From Cricetomys ansorgei (taxonomy: Eukaryota > Chordata > Mammalia > Rodentia > Nesomyidae), in NCBI GenBank assembly GCA_026225945.1, contig JAMJFZ010003581.1, positions 5,848,501 through 5,912,500 on the forward strand: DNA of 64,000 nt, in the 5' to 3' direction. Below the pieces are notes generated by a model. It was not told where the DNA came from. It did no database searches and was given only the letters and a program-made list of their open reading frames with translations. Numbering within the stretch: position 1 is the stretch's first letter; the number at the start of each line of letters is the position of its first letter. Of this stretch, positions 33,641 through 45,300 are shown piece by piece. Made by a program: the position numbers and the translations under genes.

Positions 33641-35064
33641 AGCACAAAATTGTAAACTATAGTATATAATCAAAATGCCTGTAATGTAAAGAAATGCTCA
33701 GACAAAGCCAGAAATACAACATTAAAAGTCTTTTATTTGCTGCTTATTACATGCTTATCCCTTAGTCTCTTATCCTGTTAGTATAATATACTAAATCTTT
33801 TCAGCATAGCATGAAAATTTTTTATAATCTTTTAAACTTGGTTTTTGGCCTCATGCTCTAAAGTCCAGATGCAAGAAAGCATTCATGTTTCTTTTTCTTA
33901 CAATTTTCTTTCTGAAGGCCATGCTCTTTGTTTTCTAGGTCACCAACTGATCTTTTTGTGTCTTAAATAGACTCATGTCCTTCCCTATGCTTCCTTTTGG
34001 AACCCATCCTTGTAGTTCATAGACAATTAGTTGTCCTTTCCATGTTTCTAAGATCCGTTCCCTCTCTCTAACACACATACTGTATTATTATTAATACATC
34101 TCCATCTCTTAGAACATAATAGCATTCTAAGGGCAGACATCATATTTTATTGGTTCTTATGTCTTCATAATACACCACAATGTCTACTATGTAGAATGGG
34201 TGCACTGGAGGTTTGTTAATATTAAAGACAGGCTAAAGGAAGAAAGAAAATGCAAACAAGCCTGGGAGATAACAATACCGACATTATTCTATCACCAGAA
34301 CCTGAACTGAGCATCTTTGATTACATGATGAAAAAGCTTTGTGTTGGCTTTCTCAAGTAAAACACCCTCAATAATCAAATGACAGAGGGAAACATTTAAC
34401 CTTGAACAGTTGTAAAGTCAATACTGGCAAAGAATGTATATAGTCTTCCTTGCCTAATTGTGCTCAGGGCTGATTATTACTTTATGAAATGATCTATATA
34501 CTATAGTATACTATACTACTTGAAATCAACTGTCATTATGTTTATGACTTTTGCATGATCACATACATCATTACTATATTATCATATGATTATTACACTG
34601 ATCTTGACATCAAAATTTCTCTATATGGTGGAGGCCAAGACAATCTTAGCGATATTATCTATGCCTCCTAGTAAAATAATTTGCTTCTGTGAAAAGCTAA
34701 GAGGTTCCTGGGACCGACCCATCTTCTTTTGTGGAGTCTTTCATAGGCTATCATTAATTTCTCATTTCCCAGATTGGTAAATAGCAAGCTATTAACTCTG
34801 TGATTATATTTTGAATGGTGGGGTAAATTCCTTCAATCAATATGGACCTGAAGTTTCACATATTGCTTGGAATAAGTAGAGCCCCGCACTGTTTGATCAA
34901 TGTTCCATATGTCTTCATGTTTAAGTGTTTTCACATCCCTGCAGTATCGCATCAGATGAGCATTCAGATTATCTGGGTACATTTTGAAACTCATATTCCT
35001 GATAAACTCCTAAACACATATGGTTTACCAAAATTAAACCAAGAAGACGTAGACAACATAAACA

Positions 35065-35350
35065 AGGGGCTGGAGGGGATAGCTCACAGTGGTGAAGTGC
35101 TCCTAGAACAACAATGAGGAACTGAGGTCACCTCCCTAGAACCCATGTAAAAAAGCTGGGCGTGGTGGCACACATTTATAATCTTGTTACTCGGGGAGAG
35201 TGGAGAAAAAAGGCTCTTTTGCATTTACTGGCAGGATCCACCAACTCCAGGCTAGTCAGAATCTCTGCCTACAAAAAAGAGATGGATCGCCTTTGAGAAA
35301 TAATACCCATAGTGATGTGCACACATGTGTGCTCACACAAACACACACAT
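35065..35350 (+). repeat. B4-type SINE
   Basis: Begins ggggctggaggggatagctc, has a agctgggcgtggtggcacac segment of B1 type, and ends in a CA-rich tail near 35340. Confidence 0.75.
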
Positions 35351-36918
35351 ATACTGCAATAAACAATGGGAATCGGGTAGGAGCAATAAATGCTAAGCCT
35401 CTCCATCCTTTCTCCACAGAGATACAGAGAAGCAGGTGCGAGGGAACTTAATGGATTTGACATCTTTTATCCAACTCTTCCTCTAAGTAATGAGCTAACT
35501 CTCTCCCTTTTTATCCACCAAGCACCTATCATTTATAGTTGACCTAGAAAGACATTACATTGTCCAGTCATGACAGAGAGCTGCTCAACCTGAATATGGA
35601 TGCATTTGGTTAGGAATCTTGGGTATTCAAAAGCTGATCCAGCTATCGTTCTTAACCTTTTCTGACCACAAAAGTCTTGCAAACCAAAGATAATGATCAG
35701 GAAGAGTTCATAAACAAATATGGAAAGTGCTAACACTTTGGGTGAGTTGTTGGCTTCATACTGCCATAATTCTAAAAATTTACGATTTTTCGGACTTTCT
35801 TCATTTTCTTATTCAGTTCTGAAGCTCATTCACTCAGGCATTCTGTAAAGGAAGCACTTCTCCCTTAACCTCTGGACTTTTAAATTCCCCAAATACCCTC
35901 CTTCTCTCTTCCGAGTGCCTGGATGTGTTAAGAGGCAGTGATTTCTTCCCGTGAATGGCAATAACAAAGTAGAACTTCATTTTTCACAAGGGAAAATACG
36001 GAAGAATTTGTCCGTGGCATCCCGCAGAGTGACGGATGAGGAATGGGTGGGGAGATTCTACGAAGAACAGTTACTCTGAGGGCATAAAGCCTTGTGACGT
36101 TACCCACATGCAGCGTCAGGAGGCAGTTACCATCGCCTGCAGAGGGGAAGGGCAACAGAAGCCCTCTCTGGTTCCCTCCTGACATCATGAAGATCTGCGT
36201 TGTGGAGCCAGGGTAAATATTAGGATAGATGGAGAGAGTCGATGTGACCAGGATCAGGGAAATGGGCAAAGCTTGTGCTGAGAAGGATGTGGAGAGGTCA
36301 ACAGATTCAGAGAGATCTGTTAGTTCAGTTTTCTTAACAAGACTCCATTAGAGAGTTCCCCTCACCTTAAAAGAGAAATTGTCCTGTCTATGTGATTCCA
36401 GTTGAGTCACTGAGGGGCTTGAAGCTAATTCTACGTGTGACTTTTGTGCGGCCAAATGAAAAATATCATTGTTTGTATTGTGTTTTGAGTGTGAGTATGA
36501 ATCTAGCAATTAGATCTGTGATCCTTCACTCTTCTGAACTTCCAGTCATTGACTTAAAAAATAGGAGAAGCTACATTGACCAAACTCTAATGCATGTAGT
36601 TAAAACTGTTGGAGCAATAGACACTATCTTTTGAAGGATGTGAAGACTGACGTGCTAGTTCAAGGGGACACTTCAGTATATGCTGCAGTTTTCCAGGTGG
36701 TTTCTCAATTTGTTAAGTAGACTTAATTTTAGAATGGGAAGGAAAATTTTAAAGCACAGTCTGGTCCTCAGATAGATTATAGTGTTGATAGTGAGGTAAA
36801 ATAGCAAAGAACTAAGAGGACATTAGCAAACAGTCAGGTTTTAAGTTCTTGACAGTGTAGATAATACCCGTGAGGCTATCTTTACACCATTGTTTTAAAT
36901 ATTGCTTCCATCTTCTAG

Positions 36919-37001
36919 GACAATGAAATCACACGCCATGCTCTTGACATTTTAGAAGAACCATGTCATCCTGAGCTTAAAACACCAGAAGAAAGGATCA
37001 G
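36919..37001 (+). other. Possible 5' UTR exon of Crisp2 (candidate A)
   Basis: 83 nt bounded by a good acceptor (ttgcttccatcttctag) and a weak donor (CAG|gtattg). Upstream of Crisp2 in the right orientation. No reading frame of note. Crisp2 has non-coding 5' exons in other mammals, but this assignment rests on splice signals only. Confidence 0.2.
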
Positions 37002-38046
37002 GTATTGTTCTCCTCACAGACAGTAAGAGTAACATGATTGTCAAATTCTCAACTAAGTATGAATGTAGTTTTGAAGAATAAAATAGAAAGTGAGGGAATG
37101 CATAAGATACTTTTCCTTTAATGTCTTTTCAACAATGGTGCCATTCCTTGGACTTTACAAAGATGACTACAGTTTGGATTGGCAGTGTTATGAGAGTGAA
37201 ATATGTGGCCTCTCGGTGTACTGGGCTTTGGAATTTTGCACCTCACAATGCAGACTGTATAAAGTCTTAAGGCTAATGTATATGCCTTTCAATAAGGATG
37301 CAGTTAACTCATCTTATGTTAAAGAAGACAAGCTTCTAGCACTTGATTCTCTTGTAGATTATACTGCCCCCCAACCGTGACAACATGTAGAAGAAAATAA
37401 AAGGTTTTAAGCAATTCTGAAATTAATATTCAATCAAATCACATATTTTTTATGGAAATATCAGATGGGGTTAGTCAACATTAGGCACTGCAGAAGATAA
37501 TAAAAATACTGATATACATTTATGACTATACGCATTATACTTCATGAGCACCGTATTAGGATTTTCACATAATTATGCTTTAGTTTTTTTTCAAAGTAAA
37601 ACTGTAGAAGCTTACATTTTGTATAACAGTGAACTGAAGCTCTGGTGGGTTTCCCAAGCCTGATGGTTTCTAAAACTGTCTTAAAGAACATTAAGCTATA
37701 GATAGGAAGTAAAAGTTATGAAACATGAAAGTGTTTGGCTATAAACTAATAAATATAGAAATTAGTCTCAGGTTTCAATATAGAAATACTAGGTTCCAAA
37801 GAAACTGTCTAGATTATAATTTACCTAAGAACTTAACTGGTAGGGATGGAAGGGCCTGTTCTACCTTCTTGTGTTTAATAGTTTAGATAGAAATTAAATA
37901 ACAGACAGCTGGCAGGGAAATTTGAGTCTGCTGGTACAAAAAATATCATTTCAGGGCAATGTTGGCTGGGATTGACTTGCAGATGAAGAATTGTGCAGAG
38001 ACAGTTGTGATGTATAATATGTCCTTTTTCTCCACTATCCTTGTAG

Positions 38047-38083
38047 ACACAGATAAGGAGATATTTCAACTGTCAAACTAACA
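38047..38083 (+). other. Possible 5' UTR exon of Crisp2 (candidate B)
   Basis: A 37-nt segment between a strong acceptor (tttttctccactatccttgtag) and a consensus donor (aca|gtaagt), 1.2 kb upstream of the first coding exon and on its strand. Non-coding 5' exons are known for this gene in other mammals. This is a prediction from signals alone. Confidence 0.3.
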
Positions 38084-38356
38084 GTAAGTGACCATTCTAA
38101 TGTGAGTATTTTATCTTCCCAATCACTCTAATGCTGCCAAGAGTAAAAAAGTTATACTAAATGTATTTACCTGTGGTTTCAAAACTGAGAACTTGTTCTG
38201 GCAGTGATAGCAATAAAACTCTTCTAGCAATAGGATTACAGAAATAATAGTATCAATCTTATATATAAATAACCTTTTTATATTTATCATGTAAATAGAA
38301 TGTATAGCTAGTTCTCATGTTTTAATTTGTTTAATTTACTTTGTTTAATTTGAGAG

Positions 38357-38394
38357 GAAACATCCTCTCAGAGCTGTTTAACATCACTGGAAAA
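38357..38394 (+). repeat. 38-bp repeat, copy 1 (upstream of Crisp2 exon 1)
   Basis: gaaacatcctctcagagctg plus tttaacatcactggaaaa. It differs at three positions from copy 2 at 39402, 1045 bp downstream, in the same orientation. Confidence 0.8.
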
Positions 38395-39318
38395 GTCTAC
38401 TTTAATTATTACATCTACAGTAGAACTATGTTTACTAGAAAAGAGAAAATGTGTGGTTATTTATGTATATGATTTATGTTGCTTAATATACAAGATTACT
38501 TGATAAGAATTATTAAAATAAGGATAGATGGGCTACATTAAGTTGCATTAATGGCTTAATCTTTCCAAAGAGAAGCTGTTTTCTCTATGCACAATGGATT
38601 TAAAGTCATTGTTGGTGAGTGATGATGGGCAGATAAGTATTTCCTCAACTGAATTGCTTTTAGTATTATCCTAAAGACTCAGGATGCATCATCCAATTTA
38701 GATGAAGCAATGTGGGGATGAGCAGGAAGGCATTTTAAAATACAATGCTAATATTAAACAACCTTTGATGAAAATATAAACACAATTTCTGATTTCTCTC
38801 TTGGAGAAATAACTGATTCTAAGGCGTTTTGTCATTTATGTCTTCACAATACCAAATCTTGACTAGTGTGGACAAATAGTCCTCCTGCCTGAGAATAGCA
38901 AGTTCAACAATGGTAGACAGTAAAAAGGAGCTGCAGTTTCCCCCAACTATGACCTAGATGATGAATGTCAGCAGCACAGCTAGCCAAGAAGAAATCTTTT
39001 TTTTTTTTTCACATTCCTTTTTGGATGAAGAGACAGCAATAGGTGTTTTTAGGAAGATGTTAGGGATTCCCAAACCCTTGAAAATGTAAGTCAAATGCAT
39101 CTGTTAAGTTATTTGGTTCCTGTATCACCCCATTTAGAGACAGGATGGTTCACTGCAATTCTGCTTGCACCATATAGCGGCTCTTCAACAATTACATTGT
39201 TAGTGAACTTCGAAGTTATAGTGCTTGACATACTTTAGATCACCCACCTTCCCTCCTCTTGTGTCACAGCACTAATGATTTTAGTGAAGACATTTATTTT
39301 CTTTGATAGCTCCCAGCC

Positions 39319-39387
39319 ATGACTTGGTTCCGGGCGATGCTGATTTTCTTTGTTTTGCTGCTGCCATCATTGCCCATAGAAGGAAAG
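39319..39387 (+). CDS. Crisp2: Crisp2 coding exon 1 (signal peptide)
   Basis: Encodes [20 protein letters not shown] then EGK: a short N-region, a Leu/Phe-rich core and a likely cleavage near residue 21. The acceptor is either GATAG before 39310 or CCCAG before 39317, giving 2 to 9 nt of 5' UTR in this exon. The donor is GTAAGT, phase 0. Confidence 0.93.
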
Positions 39388-42300
39388 GTAAGTTTATTGT
39401 AGAAACATCCTCTCAGAGCTGCCTGACATCACTGGAAAATGCCAGGCTTTGAGAGCACAGGAATTTAGAGTGTCTGATGGGTGGAAAAGTTTACATGGAT
39501 GGCTCATAGCACTTTACAGAGAAACAGAGATAGAGGACTAAGGCTCTTGGATCCATCATCCGTGGCTATGGTAGCCACCAGTCATATTTGCTTATTGGAC
39601 ACTAGAAAAGAGAATGTGTATTCCAAGTAGAAGGTCAACCTTCATCAATGATGCGGCAAAGGAGCCTCGTTAGTGTTCTATGCTAAATAAATGAGATAAT
39701 GGTATTTTATATAATTGGTTAAATAATGTATTAAGTTCAGAGGACTGTTATTAAGAATTAACAAATAGTTGCTGGCTGAATACACAAGAAATATATTTTC
39801 TACAGCCATAGAGGCTAGAGGTTTGAAATCAAGGTGTTTCTAGAGGGTTTAGGAAGGGTCTGATCCTACCCTTTTTACCTTATAGAGACTTCTGCCAGTT
39901 GCTGGTGTCCTTTGACAGGTGGCTGTATCATTCTAAACTCCTCCTCCATGTTGACACAGTCTTCTCTCTGTATGTTTCTCATGAAATCACATGGTCAGAG
40001 ATTGAGGCTCCATTTGGATAATATAGGACAATTTTGTGTCAAGATCTCCAACTTATTAGTTCTGTAAAGATTTTTCTCTTCACCAATAAGACCATATTCA
40101 CAAGTTCTTTAAATTAGGATAAGGAAATATCTTTATGGAGCAATCACTCAATTTATTACAAATAAATATATTGCTGAAATTAAAAATAATTTATTTTACA
40201 TTTTTAATAGAGTCACCTCCAGGTAAAGTCAATGTCATTCCAAATTATGTTTTAAAAAGATAGCACATTATTGGGGTTTAAAGAGCGAATTACTTCTGGG
40301 TCTTATCCCCAAAGTATTTTCTGCTTTCTTATTTCATCTCATTTCCATGTGATCACTACAGAAACTTACGAATATATAACCTTCAATTTGCCGTTTCTTC
40401 ACCTCGGTATAGTTATCTCTTGTAGTTCCTGTTTACAAATAGATGGATTTTCTTCTAAATTGGGAGCAAATCTGACTCTAAGTTCTTTCTGCTGTGTTTA
40501 TCAATGATCATGGCGTTAGCATGTGAAAAGCATTGTTACTGTGGGAAATCTTGAACTCAGATCTTCTATTTCACATATGCTTTTATGCTTTGATGATCCC
40601 ACAACTCTTAGCGTCCAATATTAGCTAGAACTCAAGACTTGAGAAGACTGACAGTTGCTCAGACCTTATCTGGCATTTATAACTGTCATCAGTTAACCAT
40701 ATTAGTCAAATTCTTAGACTGGGGAGAATTTGCTTCTTACCTTCCAGGGCTTTATTATAACACCTTTCCATCTTTCTTCCCCTGAATGATCCCCTCCCCG
40801 CCCCCCACCCCCCGCCACCAAGACCTTCACAATTATTTTTCTACTTTCTAATCCAACTCTTGGCCCTCATTCATAAGATCATTACAAAGTGAGATGTCAT
40901 TGGGTTTTTGCCACTGCTAAATGCTTACTGGTTACCTTGCTCAGCATGACTTTCTCTGCTTCTCAGCAGCCCTATGGACACTGTGTATCTTTTAAAATCC
41001 CAAACCAATCACTTCTCTGCCTTTTGGCTAAGATCAAGTGTAAAATCCAATCCAGGTTCATCTTTTGTATGCTCTTCCTAATCCTCAATAGAGAAAAATT
41101 GAACTCTCCTCATACAGACACTACCTGTCAGGTTTGAGGAAGCCATATTTTTAATGTAATATCAATTCTGTAAGGATGGAGTCTGTTTCTGTTCATTTTA
41201 GACACCGTACATACCTTATTCCCTTCCCACTAATGAAAGCTCTATTGATCATCCAAAAAGAAAATAATCACATTTTTGGTAGAATTTTCATGTATAAAAC
41301 ACAATGATATAAGAATCATAAAATAATTTCTTTTCCTTAGAAACCAACATTTTTTTGTGCTTTGAAGTTTCTTTAAGTGATATTTTGATGATAATAGGAG
41401 AAACATGGAAATTTGTGATATCCTTCAGGGATTGAGTATTGCTGATGCTTGACTCGTGCATCTGTTCTACCTTAGGAATCTGCCATTGTGCTATATCCAT
41501 TGCTTCAAGGCATGATCTAATGGTCTCTGTCTTAGGAACACAAAGCAGGAGGTAGATGTGGACAGAGAGCGGAAAATGGTCATAACGTGTCATCAAAAGT
41601 ATAAAGACAGAACCTTGAGAGTCTTGAGGGAGCTCAGTATTTGGGAACCACAGCAACTTATTTCAAAATATCAGAAAACCTACTATGAGCAATGTGTCTG
41701 TTAGATATACTTTAGAATCTTGCTCACACCCATGGAACATTGCACTCCTGTATAAATTTAAGCTTAGAATTGGTCCAACAATCAAAAGCCCTGAACTGTT
41801 CTCAGAATTAGCCACCAAGCGTGCATAATAATGAAGATAAGCTTAATACGAACACCATATCAATAACATTTTATTACTAAACTGAGCAATGTGAGGAAAC
41901 TTCCATTCAGTAGATGAATCTGTTGCCTTCAAATTTAAAATATTTAAAAATATTTCAAAATTTATTGTATTTTATTCAAAATGTATGTATTGAGCAGCTT
42001 TGGAAAATGTTCTGCTTAATGGTTTTTACTAGAGTGCTGGATCGGAGACTTCAGACTGAATTTTCTATCTCCAAATGTAGATGCCACAGAGGGCACTGTT
42101 CCTGTAAAGTCTAGGATGAATAATGAGTGTCTCTCACTACACCTTCCTGTGACTTGATAAGATGTGAATGAATATGTCTAAGACTTACTACTGTGAATGG
42201 TTGATGATAAAATATTACCTCTAATTTTTATTTAATACAATATATATTATGCTTTTCCCCTCTACCAAATCCTCTCAGATCTTCTGTACTTCCCTACCTG

Positions 42301-45300
42301 TCCAACTTCATGTTCTCTCTCTCCCTCCCTTTCCTTCTCTCAAATAAAACAAAACAACACCCCCCAAAAAAACAAAAAAGCAAAGCAAAACAAAAAATAA
42401 GACAAAAAAATGCCAAAGCAAAAAAAACGTTCACAAAAAGTGATAGAGTCTGTTTTGTGTTGGCTAAGCTACTCTTGGGCATGGGATCTGGTCTGGTTTG
42501 TGGTTTATATACTCTGTCACTCTACTGGAGAAGACCGATTTTCTCTTTGCCAGAAGGTATCATTTACAAAGAACTGCTCATTTCACTCAGTTTGAGGTTC
42601 CCATGTCAACTTGCCCCTCTCAGTGCTGAGATTTCTGTCTAGTGAGCCTATGCAGGTCTTACTTGTGCTGCCACAGTCCCTGTGAGTTCACGTGTGAATC
42701 AGTTTTGTCGTGTATGGAAGACACTGCTTTCTCGGAGTTGTTGATCACTTCTGAATTTTTTTTTTTTCTCCTTCTGCAGAGATCCCTGAACCTTAAGGGG
42801 GCAGGGCTTTGATGGAAGAGATCTGATTTAGGACTTAGTGTTCCAAAGTCTTTCACTCTCTGTACATTGTCCGTCGATCTCTGTGTTGGTTCTCATCTAC
42901 TACAAGGAGAAGTTTCTCTGATGAGGGCTGAATGATGCACTGATCTATGTGCATAGCAATGTATCATCCAAAGTCACTGCTATGCCCCATTTAGCAGAAT
43001 AAAAACTGTCTTTTCAGTATATCACTTGGTCTCGGGTTCTTGGCCACTTCAGCAGTGTCAGCTATGGGGTCCATCTCATGAAGTGAACATTACATCTAAA
43101 GACAATGTGAATTGTTATTTCCGTAATATTGAGCCACTATTTCACCAGTGTATCTTGCAGGCAGATCACTGTTGAAGTCTTGGAGTTGTAGCTGGGTGTT
43201 ATCAATTACCTTTCTTCTCCTGTCATGTGTGGAGTACCTTCTAGCACCATCTCTCCTCTGATTTCATTAAAAACAACAAGCAGAACATAATAGAAGCTGA
43301 ATTAAAGACAGAGTCTAGCACTTGTGGTCTCAGAGGAATTTTTATCTTGGAAACAGTCTTTCCCCCCCCCCCCCCCAAGTATTCCATCCAGTCATTCGTA
43401 CTAAAATCAAGTGTTGGCTCTGATTCATCAGCATTGACACGCAGCTGAGACTTCTCTTTAGGATCTGTGTGATATTATGTGTTAAGTATTTTTAACGTGA
43501 TTTTGGTTTTCTTAAAGTTAATTTCTTCACTGTGACGTTCCAAAAAAAAAACATTAAAAAATATTCTCCTTCAGGATCCAGCTTTTGCTACCCTGTTAAC
43601 CACACATCCACATATCCAAAAAGAGATTGTAAGGAAACACAATGAACTAAGGAGAGGTGTTAACCCTTCTGCCAGCAACATGCTAAAAATGGTAAGAGAC
43701 TGTGATGTAAGCTCTGTGAGGCAGCTGTGGAGGGAGAAGCAGCTGGCAATGGCCAGACTTCATGGTTCACAATATTTTTTTGTCTTTATTTTGCTGTTTT
43801 ATTTTTAAACTTTATGTCAAAAAGATCGATTATTTTTATTTTTTATTTTTATTATTTTTTTATTATTATTTTTATTTTACTTAACATGCTTAAATTACTT
43901 TTCATATTTGATGGGAGGGGGCTCTAATAAGTTAGGAAGAATTAGAAGCCAAATCTTTGAGCATCCCACTTGAAATTTTTGTTTCATTGTCTTTGCTAGG
44001 CAGGTGTCATGGCATTTCCTGTCTTTCAGGGCCTTACTCAGCAAAGATGATTTATTTTTATACTTATTTCTGTGTCTGTGTGTGTATGGATATGTGGACA
44101 TGTGTGCAGGTGCCCGTAGAGACCAGAGCCACCGGATCTCCCATAGAACCTAGCTACAGACACTTGTGAGTCAATTAACATGGGTGCTTGGGACCAAACA
44201 TGGGTCCTCTGCAAAGGAGTAGTATGATCCCTCAACCAGGCATCTCCCATTCTCAGTCCCACACCCTTCTTAATGCAAAGCACATCCCAGAATACAACGT
44301 CAATAGAGCCTGTATCTCCCATGTAAAAGAAATAGGGATGAAAGGACTTTGGGATAATTCAGAACAGCTTACAATATTAAAATATTATTAGAGCACTTCA
44401 CACGCATCAGTATTTAGCACCGTTCACAAACATATTCTAGATGTGGCTTTATGGTTAATTATTTTGTCCTTATATACATCCATAATGAACTTCTCTTCAT
44501 GTGGAAATTGGCACACACCAAAATTAAAACAAAGCAGGATTTTAATATCAGTGATAATTAGAAAACACTCCCACAGAAGTTTATAGTTTTCATAACCCAT
44601 CAAATTATATGCTTTTATTGTGGCTGGATCATTAAATGTAATTTTATTTTTCTTCTGATGTTTAGGAATGGAGCCTAGATGCATCAGGAAATGCTCAAAG
44701 GTGGGCAAATAAGTGTATATTAGAGCACAGTAATCCAGACGAACGAAAAACCAGTACGTACTTTATGTATGGCTACTTAATAAATTAATAAATTCAATAC
44801 TAATAGGCTTTTAACAAAACTTTGCACATAAAAGCTGTTCATGCTATCTTTCAAAGTCATTAATATATACTCAGATATAATTATAATAAATGGACAGTTC
44901 ATTTTTGTTTGTATTTTGCAAATGTTTCATGCCATGTATCATTTATTCTCTCCAAGCTCATAAACAAAGTAGACCATAGGTCATCCTTTTTAAAAGAAAA
45001 TCTCAAATTAGAAAAACAGCTTTTAGAGAGAAAATGATGAGCCAGAGAACACACTGATATCATGTTATACTAGACGCTTATGTTCAAGCTCTGTCAAGTT
45101 TAATTCTGACCCCTCAAGTTGATGTTACATACTAACGTAGTAACATAGTTCAGTGTTTTGGTCTCTATTTTTATGATATACATCTAATTGTGTCTGGTTA
45201 TTACTGAGTTTTGCTGCAAAATACTGTTTAAAAATCACATTCAAAATTCATGCAGACTGAATATTTTGAGAATGTTTATTATATTCACTATTTATTTATT

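Noticed and set aside
37090..37380. 96-residue plus-strand frame near a polyadenylation-like signal at about 37395
   Set aside because: Considered as a processed pseudogene or exon, but I recognise no protein family. The signals around it are weak, so it stays unannotated.
41008..41046. Functional U2 snRNA gene
   Set aside because: Only the first ~39 nt are present; the Sm site and 3' stem loops are missing, so it is a fragment.
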